Position numbers and translations under genes: made by a program
Part shown: positions 13,133-24,599 of the stretch, piece after piece
How the letters are laid out: each line of letters begins with the position of its first letter
Numbering within the stretch: the stretch's first letter is position 1
From: Annona cherimola
Lineage: Eukaryota; Streptophyta; Magnoliopsida; Magnoliales; Annonaceae
Direction: 5' to 3'
Length of the DNA: 64,000 bases
Assembly (NCBI GenBank): GCA_030490835.1
Contig: CM059972.1
Span: 94,163,137-94,227,136, forward strand
The notes under the pieces: generated by a model
Told to the model about the DNA's origin: nothing
Database searches by the model: none
The model's input: only the letters and a program-made list of their open reading frames with translations

Positions 13133-13965
13133 GTTGGGCCACAACTTCTCCATTGATAGGCTGGTCTAGAACGTGAACACAACATTTCCCATTGTGGTGC
13201 TAAAACGCCAATTATGGACATCCCACAAGACAAAGGCCACCTGATTTCTTATTGACAGATGCTATAACTTCTACGTTGGCATTGAAAACAAAGGCCAAAA
13301 CAAAAAAATTAAATCATCGGCGAACATTGGATAAGATAAAAAAATTTTCAATCCTTGATTGAGCTGGAATATAGTTGGGCAAGAGCAGATCAAAAGAACC
13401 AACACATGCACCTGGTGGTTGAGGTGCCCAAATGGGATTTTGTTTTGTGGAGATCCCGAAAGGGAGTTTTGGATTCTTCTAAAGAATTACTTTGCAAATT
13501 ACTAAACCCTCCGGAGAAACTGCAATGCTATTGAAGGAATCACCTTCAACTGTAGTCTTCATCATCGCAGCTTGAAAATCATTTCTACTGCAATGGGAAT
13601 TGATCGGTTTGAGCAACGACTAGAAATAAGAGATGCAAGAGGAGGGTAGAATCTGCAAATGGTGAAAGCCATGACGAGACAAAGCACGGCGAGGAGAGAG
13701 ATGGGGGGAGGGAAGTGTGAGAAGAGCTGCTCACGAGGACGACGACCAGAGGGGGAGGCATGAGAAGAGAGGAGAGAAAAAATAAAAAATGTGATTGACA
13801 AGGGCTCATTTAAAAATTTTCAGTAGCTTTGAATGCTTTATCAAGCTTCGTTTTCGAAGCTATCCAACAGCTATGGGCGCTCTCACATAATCGAATGGTG
13901 GAGACGGGCAGTCAAAAACAGGGCCTATTGACGACCGGTCATACATGATCAGCGTTAAATTAGTG
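13133..13965. repeat. Segmental duplication, copy 1
   Basis: It shares nearly all its length with 15632-16469: GGCCACAACTTCTCCATTG near the start, GGACATCCCACAAGACAAAG in the middle, GATCAGCGT near the end, with scattered substitutions and small indels. One frame of the other copy is open for about 93 codons, but this copy has a stop in the matching frame, so it is not coding as it stands. I do not recognise the encoded peptide on either strand. Confidence 0.88.
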
Positions 13966-15002
13966 TTGTAATAACTGGATCGGACCGGCCTGTCGGACCA
14001 GTCCAATTACTTGTTGTTCGGTTCGGATGCATAAAACCGATCAAACCGTCGAACCGGCAGTCAAACAAGAATAGATAGTCGAACCGAATTTGCCCAGTCA
14101 GACGGACCTGATATATATTTTAAAAAAAACCCCCCAAAACGGAAAACCCACCGTTGCCAGTGCCGCGCCCACCCGTTTGCCCGCTTTTTCGTTTTTGCGT
14201 CTTCCCCTTTTTGACGAAACTGGAAACCCTACCCATCTTCTCAGTGACCGGCCATAATCAATCCATCGCCGACAAAATCGTCACGGTGGCAATGCCGCAA
14301 TAGCAGTCTCACATAGCCAGTCACCTGCCCCTACTGCTCCCATCCCTGCTTTGCATCGCTGTCATTTTCTTCTTCTCCTCCAGCGACTCTCGTCCTTGCT
14401 GCTTTGGTCGCCAGCGAAATCATCAAGGCAGCAACAGCAGCCGCACACAGCCAGTCGGCTTCTTCCTTCCCCGCTGCCCCCATCGGCCCGTCCCTACTCT
14501 GCGTTTTACGACCTCCCTGCTGCTCAAATCGACGACCCCCCTGTTATGAATCTGGCGTGCTCTTCGAGGCTCCTCTCACGTACGCTCTGATTCACGAGTG
14601 CACTGACAAGAGCCTGCTCCGTCTTGTCTTCTAGACAGAGCAGGTCTGCGGGGGCATAAGAGCTCGTCCTTCTACTTGAACGATGATAGTTTTTCTAACA
14701 CTTGATGCTAGCAACAACACCTAAAACCACACTGCTGTCGCTAATGCCGCTTTGCAGTAAAAGACCGAGTTTCTATGGATGTCGAATCGAGCTAGATTCA
14801 TTCTCAATCGAACTGACATGGAGAGAGCAGGGGGATTAGTGAGGCTGAAATGAAAGGGAAGGTCAAGAGGAGTCTGATTATCATATCAAAAAGCTCTCGC
14901 TCCCTAAGTGATGGAAAGATCACGCACGGTGACACTGTGCAACGCCCGCTTCCGGTGACCAGCAGACCTCCCTTGTTATCATCTTCTCTACTTCCTTGTA
15001 CC
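13966..15002. mobile_element. Unclassified transposon-like, GC-richer segment between the duplications
   Basis: It begins at the breakpoint of the first duplicate with CTGGATCGGACCGGCC and repeats of GGTTCGGA/TCGAACCGG, typical of subterminal regions of plant DNA transposons. A Ser/Pro-rich coding-like stretch follows (14350-14640). No second terminus or transposase was found. Confidence 0.35.
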
Positions 15003-15631
15003 TCTTCATGGTCATGGTCATGGTCATGGTCAACTTATCAATCTGCTCGTCCAACCTGTTTATAAATGAGTTTGAGTTGAGATTTTTGAATAAATGGGTT
15101 ATGATCCACCAACCTGTTTAACCATTTAATTAAATAAATGGATTAGGGTTGACATTTTATAACTCGTCAACCCGTTTAGTAACCTATTTAACCCATATAA
15201 CTTGTTCAACCCGTTTAATTCGTTCAACCTATTTAACTCGCTTAACTCATTAAAGTTTATATATATATACACATATGTAAACCCCTTGGTTATTTTCCTT
15301 CTCTAAGTCTTCCTCAAGTCACCTAATTTTTATTTTTTCGCTGCCACCCTAATTCTATTTTTCCGTTACTGCCTTATTTTTATTCCCCTACGCTGAAAAC
15401 ACTCTCTCGTCTCTCCCTACAAGATCATCATCTATTAGAGTTTAGGCTTTCAGATTATTTGCTATACAACCCGTTAACAACCCACCAACCCATTTATTAA
15501 ATGAGTTGTAAATGTGTTAGGATTGAAGTTTTTTAAATGGGTTAATAAACGGATTAGGGTTGAGATATTTTAAATGAGTTAGAATTAGGATTAGGCTCTG
15601 ATCCGTCCAACCCGATCGGTTAACACTTCTA
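15003..15631 (-). mobile_element. hAT-type MITE, same family as 25013-25627
   Basis: It is the reverse complement of the element at 25013-25627 over most of its length (for example GTCCAACCTGTTTATAAATGAGTTTG and CAACCCGTTTA motifs, CCTCAAGTCAC in the centre, TTAACACTTCTA at the right end). The left end carries an expanded (GGTCAT) repeat. No target duplication is found, consistent with later rearrangement at the right edge. Confidence 0.75.
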
Positions 15632-16469
15632 GGCTGGACCACAACTTCTCCATTGATAGGCTGGTCTAGAATATGAACACAACGTTTCCCATTGTGGTGC
15701 TAAAACGCCAATTATGGACATCCCACAAGACAAAGGCCACCTGATTTCTTATTGACAGATGCTATAACTTCTACGTTGGTATTGAAAACAGAGGCCAAAA
15801 CAAAAAAAAAAGTATCATCGACGAACATTGGATAAGATAAAAAAAAATTCAATCCTTGATTGAGCTGGAATGCAGTTGGGCAAGAGCAGATCAAAAGAAC
15901 TAACACATGCATGCACTTGGTGGTTGAGGTGCCCAAATGGGATTTTGTATTTTGGAGATCCCGAAAGGGAGTGTTGGATTCTTCTAATGAATTACTCTGC
16001 AAATTACCAAACCCTCCAGAGAAATTGCAATGCCATTGAAGGAATCACCTTCAACTGCAGTCTTCATCATCGCAGCTTGAAAATAATTTCTACTGCAATG
16101 GAAATTGATCGGCGTGAGCAGCGGCTAGAAATAAGAGATGCAAGAGGGTAGAATCTGCAAACGGTGAAAGCTATATGACGAGACAGAGCACGGTGAGGAG
16201 AGAGACGGGAGGAGGGAAGTGTGAGAAGAGCCGTTCACGAGATTGACGACCAGAGGGGGAGGCATGAGAAGAGAGGAGAGAAAAAATCAGAAATATGATT
16301 GACATGGGCTCATTTAAAAATTTTCCGTAGCTTTGAACGCTGTGTCAAGCTTTGTTTTCGAAGCTGCATCCAACGGCTATGGGCGCTCTCACACAATCAA
16401 ATGGTGGAGACGGGCAGTCCAAAACAAGGCCTACTGACGACCGGTCGTACATGATCAGCGTCAAATATG
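15632..16469. repeat. Segmental duplication, copy 2
   Basis: Direct-repeat partner of 13133-13965, 2.5 kb downstream. Its left edge coincides with the right end of a hAT-type MITE (15003-15631). Its right edge is at GATCAGCGT(C/T)AAAT, after which the two copies diverge. Open frames of 93-96 codons occur on both strands (15870-16151 plus, 15712-16002 minus) without recognisable domains. Confidence 0.88.
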
Positions 16470-17728
16470 CAGGGGAGTCGAACTGTTATTCAAACTTTTT
16501 TCTTTTAAAAAATGCAATCAATTATTCATTGAGACGTACAGGTGCGGGAAGGAGATTTTTTTCTCAACTGTTTTCACCATCAAGGAATTAATTAGTTATG
16601 TGGTGGAAGTTTGCTAAAGTTGGTAGGTAGCCAGTCATTTCTGCCCAGCTGCCACCCAATATTGCATATATTGCTGTCAGGCGTACGTGGGTGGGGACAA
16701 AATGGTTCCAGTTTCAGCCCAACAGATCCGCTTCCCCTCTCACCGGGTCATCTTTTATGGACTGCGTCTTTGTCCCTTGGAAGGACAAGTCCACTTCAAA
16801 CTTTATAGTCATTCTGGTCCCTATGCTGAAACTTTTCAAGTTGAAGAAGACAATGATATAAAGAGATATCTATAAAACTAGTATGGTAGAAATAGAAATA
16901 TTTACTAATAGGAGTTATAATAGGTAGGCCTCATATAAAGAGGAGTCTTGATCAGTCACTTTGAAAAAACACAACGTATCACAAGAAAAAGTGTAGGGAG
17001 AATGCCTTGTGCCGGTACTGTATCATAGAAATCGTGTTTTTACTCCTGACATTTGCAATGAATTAAAAGTTTCAACTTGTATGAAATGTAATATATATTA
17101 TTTTTTATGGATATTTTACAATCGTTTCAACTGATATTTTCTGAGCTCTAAAATATTCTTATAAATTTTTTTAAAATATTCTGACACATAGTTAATATTA
17201 TTTTTTATTTTTTATCCATATGGACACACAACTGGGGAAGACTGCTGCCACCTACTCCAAAACTCTCTTATATGAAAATTTTTGCTGCTGTCTAGGTTCA
17301 AACTGAGACACCCATGTTCTTTCTTTAAAAGTTTTTCATGCACTAAAGCCTTTATAGAGATGAGTATTAGATACTCTATAAATTTGCGGCGAGCATATCT
17401 CTGTGTGTGTCTATGTATATATTTCTTTTGTAAGAACTACGAAGTGCAAGGTCTTCTGCTGCTTCTCTCAAAATTGCATTTGGAATTAATTGACTTTTAA
17501 GCTTCATGGAGCCCACCTTGTTATCACCCGTATTGTATTACTACTTAGCAACCTTGTAAATTTTATATTCCATTGTCTAGCCCCATGGGAAATTTTTTTA
17601 AAAAAAAGTTGTTATTTTTTGGAAATAAAAATGTTTTTGAGAATGAAAAATCCTTCATGTCTTCGTCTCATCCTTCGCCATCCCCATTCGTGAACAAGCT
17701 TATGGTTGAACATGGCATGCAACATGAA
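16470..17728. other. Intergenic, nothing firm
   Basis: The overlapping open frames near 16611-16875 look coding by composition but show no known domain and no supporting splice sites. Not called. Confidence 0.4.
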
Positions 17729-17809
17729 GAACTTTTCCGGCATTAAACTTCTTCCCTTAGAACAGTCCTTGCAAATTACCCCACCACAGAACCGACAATG
17801 GTGCCTCAA
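17729..17809 (-). pseudogene. FYVE zinc-finger exon fragment
   Basis: In the minus frame it encodes RHHCRFCGGVICKDCSKGRS followed by LMPEKF, the core of a FYVE domain: the basic RHHCR phosphoinositide-binding motif plus two CxxC metal-binding pairs. From family knowledge, plant FYVE proteins with a SYLF (DUF500) domain have nearly the same stretch and bind PI3P on endosomes. An acceptor-like CCAG precedes it at 17811-17814. The upstream WxxD part and the downstream RVC part are missing, and after LMPEKF the frame continues into unrelated sequence to 17612. No partner exons were found within several kilobases, so it is most likely an orphaned exon. A live exon of a gene with very distant partners is less likely. 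Confidence 0.65.
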
Positions 17810-17829
17810 CCTGGAACATATGATAGGGT

Positions 17830-18560
17830 GGAAGCGAACATTACCTAGTACCTACATATATAGGCGGAGCCACATGCTCCCCCTGAATTTTTAAAAATTC
17901 AAAAAAAGAAAAAGAAAAAAAGCCTTAAACCCATTTCGTGCAGATTTCTGCTTAAAAATTTAGAAATATTTATCAACTTTCAGAATTGTATATATGCCAA
18001 TAGTATTATTATTTATTATCTAAGAGCAGGGAATGTTGATTAGGTTTGTACACTTCATAAAGTAATTTATGTTCAATAACTTTAGATTATCTTTATATTT
18101 TTATTTGCCTTGAAGGATTCTGAATATGAGAATATTAATTTCTTTCATAATAGAAAGTTGATTATTAGAAAGGTGCCTATGATTCAATATGCAAACTGGA
18201 GATTAATAATTAACTAAAGCTGTTCGAACAGAAAGAGTCTTTTATACAAAGATAGGTCAATAATTAACTAAGACTGCTTAAATAGAAAAAACCTTTTATT
18301 CAAAGATGAGATATCTTAGCATCTATGCATTCCTAGTTACTTATCAAAATTTATTGACTTGTCATAAAATTATTTAAAATTATTCATAAGTCACGTATTA
18401 TTAGTTTTATGATGGTTGTGGTCAATGATGGTTATTACATCTATGGTTCTTACTTATTTACATTCTCTTTTATCTTTTATTCCTATGTTGAGTTGATTAA
18501 ATTATAGTAATTGACATCAACAGCTTCTCATCATGTTAAGTTGTAGAGACTTAGATTTAA
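17830..18560. other. AT-rich intergenic DNA with a short tandem repeat
   Basis: Two adjacent units of about 55 bases (near 18200-18258 and 18259-18312) share AATAATTAACTAA...CTTTTATNCAAAGAT. Nothing else recognised. Confidence 0.5.
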
Positions 18561-18589
18561 CTCTTTGCACTAGAAAACTTACTACTGTA

Positions 18590-19200
18590 ACTATTGAAAA
18601 ATACTAATGAACAAAAGGTTTAATCTAAAAACTATTAGATAGATTGTCTTCAATTATTAGCAAGAGTTCAATTACATAGAATATTAGAGGTTCTATTTTT
18701 GACAATGAAAGTGTTAGCAAATTCTTTGAACAATATAGTAGGGTCAGATAAAATAATAACTAAAATGATTATAAACAAATTGATCTCTATGAAATATGAT
18801 GACAACAGTAGAGTGCTAAAACATATTACAAAAATGCTTCACATAATAACATGGTAATGACAATTTTTAAATCTTTTCTAGTTATGTCTCTTCTCAATTT
18901 TTTTATTATAGTTCTCATCATTCAAGATATCTTATAACAAAATGTAATGAAATATGAACATTTATCAGCTGATATCCATATATGTTTAAGAAGAAAAATT
19001 GAAGCAGGAAGGTTTACTAGTCATTAATTTTGCATCGACATATAAGCAACAAAAGTCATAAAAAAAACAAAACAAAACAACATGCCAATCATAAAAAAAC
19101 ATAAAAGAAAACAACTAAATAACAGCTATCATTTTTATTTCAATAAGAGACATTTTAAGAAAGACTGTCCTAAGTGCAAAAATTAATTTGAAAAGAGGAA
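18590..19200 (+). pseudogene. Ty1-copia gag relic
   Basis: Broken plus-strand frames give peptides matching copia gag: KLISMKYDDN and HITKMLHIIT, then a region ending in an eroded zinc knuckle CYHFYFNKRHFKKDCPKCK, close to the CX2CX4HX4C knuckle of copia gag but with the second Cys lost. Many stops and frameshifts interrupt it. No protease, integrase or reverse transcriptase remains nearby and no LTRs were found, so it is an old fragment. Confidence 0.65.
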
Positions 19201-20440
19201 TAATACTCACTTGCATGTTTACGTTAAGATAAATTTTATGAATATATTCTCAAATATATGATAAATTGATTTTGATAATATTATTCATGTTAAAAATTCA
19301 TTGTAGATACTTTTTTCACATGCTTTGAGTTTTTAAGCTGAGAAAAGACGTCGTCAAGTTTTTGTGCAATCCAAACAGCCCCCAAAGTTGATTATTAGTT
19401 AAGGTAGGATCACTATGTAATAATTTTTGTAAAGTAAATGAAGAATTTTTTGGGTTTGGATGGAAGCTAATGACCTGATCTGAGTTTAAACTCTGAATCT
19501 TCTACTCACAGACAAACGCATATACTATCACATACTCATGTCGGCCACCTAATTATTTAGGTGTTGACAATGAAGATTGTCCATTCTCAGAAAACTTTCA
19601 TGCCTTGAATATATCTATTGGAATTAAAATTGGTTATCGTTGACGAGAGTTTCTCAAATTGTAAAATAATAGATTTTGTCACATACCAGAAAAAGAATGC
19701 TAAGGTTAGTGAAAACTAGGAGCATTTGGGAAACAAGAGAAGTAAAAAAAAAATTTCTTACTTTTTAATACATCTTTATATTGGTCCCAATATAATTAGG
19801 AGAGTGCTCAAGAAGAGTGAATTGAACAAATAAAATTTTTGCACTCTTTAGCAAGGTGTATTTCTTAAGGTGCTAGTTAACTATGGATAGAAGTAAAAAC
19901 AAGAATAACACACAAGAATATACATTGTCCAACATAACGCCTATTCCACTCTCCAAAACTACAGCATTGCAGTATCTTTTACAACCCTTTACTTTAACCG
20001 ATCTCACTAACAAACTCAAAAATACATTAGTTTCTCTAAGATCATCAACAACTCAACATCCACAATTAGCCCTGCTGCTAGCGTACACTTCCCAAAAGTG
20101 GAAAGACAAGAGGTTTACAAAAGAATTCTTCTAAACAAGCTGAAAACACACAAAATAAACTCAAACTGAAATACTAGAGTTGTCCGCAGTGTGCTTCAAG
20201 ACTTCAGCTGTGTTGTAGATGAGACTTGAAATCTTTACTTTATTCGAGATGTAACAGCATAATGCACAGATCTTGAATTACTTTGAGTGTGTGATCACTT
20301 AGAAATTATAGTCAAAGTAGTTGGCATGATCGCTTGATTCAATAGGGTCGTTTTTCTTCTAAACTTGCTTCAAACTAATGCTCTACCTTTCAGGAAAAAA
20401 AATAAAAATAAAGCTCTCCAGCAGCTATAAGTGCATTTAA
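19201..20440. other. Intergenic, nothing recognised
   Basis: The frame 19883-20134 (83 codons) has no known domain and is not called. Confidence 0.45.

Positions 20441-20494
<54 letters not shown>
20441..20494. repeat. (TTA)n microsatellite
   Basis: About 16 uninterrupted TTA/TAT triplets follow ATTTAATTTTT. Likely length-polymorphic. Confidence 0.95.
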
Positions 20495-21630
20495 TTACTG
20501 TTATAGCTATTCCTTTGGCACTGTCAATGCTTGCCGTCATTGATACGTGTTTTTATGGGCCAAAAGATGTACTTAATTGCAATCTTCTAGAACTTATGAA
20601 ATTCGACGCACACAAACTTGAAGATATTTAAAGATGCTTCACAAAATGTGGTATTGAAAGCATTCCATTTGATTGGTTGTGAGGGCATCAATCAATAGCC
20701 GGCTTGCTTTTGTAAAAGTAATTAATCTATTTCTACAAGATGTTGTCTTCATGGATGTTTTTGAAAATCACTGTAGAATGTTTTTTCTTTATTTTCTTCA
20801 TTTTGCCTTGCGCAAAACGTTTTCTAAGTTTCATGACTTGACTTCAATACTTCAAATGATATTCATGTTTGATTCATTAAATATGGCCCTGTCGCTTTAA
20901 CATACTACTGCCATGCTTTTACATACATAGATTTACAGTTTTAATTTGTTTTGGTTCAAACAGTTTGCTGGTTTTGTTCTAATGACCCCACACATTGATT
21001 CTTTGGAAAACAAATTATATAATCTTTCAAACTATCCAAAAAATATTAGCAAGTATGATTAGTATATTCGTTTATCACTCAAGGGTTTCTGGTTCATCCT
21101 CAAAATACTTAACGTTATCTATTTGTATCTAAGGTAAGTAACGCAGATCCAGGGTTTAAACTCAACGCTGTCTACATTTTCAATCATTTCTTCCTATCTT
21201 TTCATACATCTATTCTGTCAATTTCAATTTTATTCGTATTTTTTTTTTTTAAATCATTACTCTATCTATTTTAATATTTTTTTCCACTTCTCAAACATCC
21301 CAGGCATTAACTAATGGATTTCAATGATTTTCACACATGTCAGTTATATATAAGAAAAAATTAATACTTCAAAAACCTATGTTATAAAAAGTAAAAAAAC
21401 TCTTTGTATCGATTTACACCAACACTTGTGGTTCTTTTTAGCCTTATCAGAGAGCAAAAGACTTTTATCTTATTTATTGATAACTTCTCATTCATGCTTT
21501 TTTATTGCATGATAAATCCAAGTTCATGAATATTTTTAAAATTTTCAGAGACATCATGGAAACAAATTAAATAAAATAGTAAAGTTGGGGAATTTAATGT
21601 TGACAAAGAATTCTATGATAAGAATAGTTA
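20495..21630. other. Intergenic, weakly coding-like
   Basis: Frames at 20431-20631 and 20673-20900 have balanced composition but no recognisable domain. 21180-21305 contains eroded Tourist-like motifs (TCAATCATTTCTTCC, TATCTATTTTAATATTTT, CTTCTCAAACATCCC). Confidence 0.4.
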
Positions 21631-22078
21631 ATGAGAAGTGATACTGTTAGCACGGACTAAGCAAATGTTTCGCTTTGCTTATCTCAAAAAACTCATTTAC
21701 GGCATTTTTTCACTTTTTTCTTCATAAGCTTATTTATTTAAATGTAATTAATATATAAATCAAGTTTTGCCATTTTTTGATATGCATGTATTTTTTTAAG
21801 ATTTTAAAAAATAAAGGTATTTTAAATCTATATATACACATAGATGTTTAAAATTTTAAAAATAAAGGTACTTTAAATGTATATATACACATAGATCTTT
21901 AAAATTTTCCGAAAAATAGATACACATATCGAAAATGGTAAAACTCAATTTATATGTTAAATACACTTAGATAAATAAGTGTACGAAGAAAAAAGAAAAA
22001 AAGTATTGCAAATGGATTTTTCAAGATGGGCTAAGCGAGACATTTACTTAGCCCGGACTAATGTTGATCATTCCTCAT
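21631..22078. mobile_element. MITE with about 30-bp TIRs
   Basis: The left end ATGAGAAGTGATACTGTTAG and the following CACGGACTAAGCAAATGTTTCGC are matched, inverted, at the right end (GCGAGACATTTACTTAGCCC, GGACTAATGTTGATCATTCCTCAT). AGTTA flanks both sides (21626-21630, 22079-22083). Internally about 65 bases are directly duplicated (AAATAAAGGTA...TATATACACATAGAT twice). The element at 55814-56501 is a relative. Confidence 0.8.
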
Positions 22079-22310
22079 AGTTAATTAGCTTGCATATATG
22101 GACTTTTGTTAGACCTTTTGTTTGACCATGCTATTTTTATTTTCCAAAAATGTAAAACATCTAAAACAGAAAATTTGACATGAAACCAATCCAAATGGAG
22201 CTTATACATGGATGTGAAAAAAAAATGAAGTACAAATATATTTTTGGGTGGGTAACCGTATATATATAAGTAACCTCTCCAAAACGGAAGCCTATATATG
22301 TTGGGCCAAC

Positions 22311-23133
22311 TACGGGTGTGACTTGGTATCAGTATCAGGTCAATCCGAACTGACCCAACTCAGCTCAGTTTCAAAATTAAGTTTGAATTTTATTTTTGAA
22401 ATTTTTACAAAATTAAACCCAACTTCAACCCCACTTGAGAAAAACCTAAACTAATACCGGATTTGCATCAAACCGGAACTAAAACTCGAGCCGTTCCGAA
22501 CCCAAATTCTCCCTAATCTATTACAATAATTATATTTATTTATGCATTAAATATTTCAACTATAATTGTAATAAAAGTAATTTCATAGAATCATAACTTA
22601 ATTAAACTGTAAAAACGTTTATTCCAAACTTAAATGTTATATATATTTATCAATAAGAAGTTGAATATATTACATCTATATTAACTTTATTTGCAAATAA
22701 TTATAAACGTATCAACTTCTTAAAATTATTGCATATATATTAATTAACTACGAGATATATAAGTTTCACGTTCATTAAAATTTAGATAGTGATTTCATGC
22801 AATCTTATTTATTTTTCTTACATTGATTGTTATGTGTAAATTCATTAACATTTATTGTATTCAGAATTATTTTTTAATTAAAAATCAAATTTTATCAAAA
22901 CCAGAAATATCATAGGTCATATAAACATATTCCGCGCAAATTATTCATTCGCGAATGCAATAATATTTAAAAAATTCATTATCATATTAATAATTTCAAA
23001 TTTTATTAGTTTGAAAGTAACCAAAATTTTGAACCTGCATTTTAATATTAGTGTTTAGATTTATCTAAACTAGTATATTTAGAGTTTAAATTCACTCAAA
23101 CCCGGTGGTGCACCGACCAGATTTGTACCCCAA
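22311..23133. mobile_element. Degenerate hAT-type element
   Basis: It begins TACGGGTGTGACTTGG and ends ATTTGTACCCCAA, with flanking octamers GGGCCAAC (22303-22310) and GCGCCAAC (23134-23141) that agree at 7 of 8 positions. Subterminal repeats of the AACCCAA/GGGTTTG kind and an AT-rich centre resemble the 11.5-, 28.8- and 35.4-kb elements, so this is probably an older family member. Confidence 0.6.
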
Positions 23134-23689
23134 GCGCCAACAGTTGGCCATGTATAAAACGATCCGTCTACGCTGCCCGCTCGCGTTGCATGGGCCATGA
23201 ATTCCGCATTTGAAATTTGAAAATAAAAAAATCCTGCAAATAATAGTTGAATGTTGTTGAATTTGTTATTGGTAGGTTTTATAAATGTATAGTAATTGAA
23301 TTTAATTTATAGATAGTAGTGAGAAATGTAATAAAAAGAATTTATGACCGAACAAATGCGAAATTAACTCTCGATACTCTAGATCCATGTGGTAGTGAGT
23401 AATGCATGTATTCTTTCATTGTATGCCTAGATCTTCAACCCCAAAAAAATAATAATAATAAGAAAAGGTTAATAAAATGGTAAACCCTTTCAGTATGATT
23501 TTGTTGTAAGTGCCACAATCTGTTACATATGTAAACATAGGGCTTAGATATTTGTGTTATTCAATAATATTGGAGGCCCAGTCCAAATTCCCTCCAACCA
23601 AATTTTTGGGCGACTTGGGCTGGTAGGGTCGGGTTGAGTTGTAAAATTTGACCGGATTTAGAATCGAGCTTTTTTTTTTTTTTTTTTTT
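23134..23689. other. Intergenic with a poly(T) run
   Basis: Nothing coding. A T-run of more than 20 bases lies near 23669-23691. Confidence 0.5.
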
Positions 23690-24135
23690 TTTGAATTAAT
23701 ATAGATGGTTTGCTAATATATCTACGTAGTCTAGCATAATTGCAAATAATCTCACATAATTTGATCATAACTGCAAATATATTAATGGCGTCATCACATC
23801 TCCATTATGATGTTATTAAGCATAAACATATCTGCAAATATATACAAATCCATTATGATGTTATTAAGCATAAACATATCTGCAAATATATACAAACTGT
23901 GTAAATATATTTGCAAATATGCAATAATAATAATTTAAAAATATACCTACATAATTTGCATATATACCTACATCATGACAATACTGTAATTATAACAGCG
24001 TAAGTGTATCTGCAATGGTAAAATTATGCAGGGGTTCTTTTCAATTTCTGAAATTAAGTGGATATATTTACAATTCAGTCAAATAATGTGAGCTATATTT
24101 GCAACTTACCTGATTAATATATTTACAACCCGACT
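23690..24135. mobile_element. Palindromic MITE with 48-bp internal tandem duplication
   Basis: It is related to 8590-8935 (TTTGATCATAACTGCAAATATATTA on the left, TTTACAATTCAGTCAAATAATGTGAGC on the right). A 48-base unit starting TCCATTATGATGTTATTAAG is repeated exactly twice (about 23808-23855 and 23856-23903). Confidence 0.65.
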
Positions 24136-24599
24136 ATCATGTTTTTCAAAATATAAAAAAATTACTCCGTCCTTCGTACATTTATATTTCTGCTATTGTT
24201 AAATCAAAAATTGTCAACCATTCTCTTCGGAATCTTTGTATGTACATTGTTTTTGGGGGTTTTTGCACAAGGAAAAACCCAAATTACTTTTATTTTTGCA
24301 ATTTACAGTCATAACTACAGATTTTGCAAATGATCCCCCGCGCGCTTATGATCTTCTGATAAGTGATAACTCAACTACTAATATCTATTTAAAATAACCG
24401 TACCCATACCCTTCTATATATGATCACTCTGTATCTCCAGTTAGTAAAATTATATAAAGAAACTACTTTGTACTGCTTGATGCACCAGTTCACTGAGGTA
24501 GTCTGTCATGTTTAGGACTCATCTCAATGAGTACGCAAAAAGCTAACCTAAATATAATTAGTTTTCGGGCTAGTTCCACATATATCAACAAATTTTACA

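Noticed and set aside
14351..14634. Ser/Pro-rich frames of 76-79 codons
   Set aside because: Low-complexity composition in a transposon-like segment; no splice sites or domain support a gene.
13133..16469. The two direct repeats as LTRs of one retrotransposon
   Set aside because: No TG...CA ends, no primer-binding site after copy 1, no polypurine tract before copy 2, and no gag/pol between them.
20431..20631. Possible membrane-protein fragment (LALSMLAVIDTCFYGPKD)
   Set aside because: Vague resemblance to a glycosyltransferase segment, but no supporting neighbours or catalytic motif, and the frame begins in a microsatellite.
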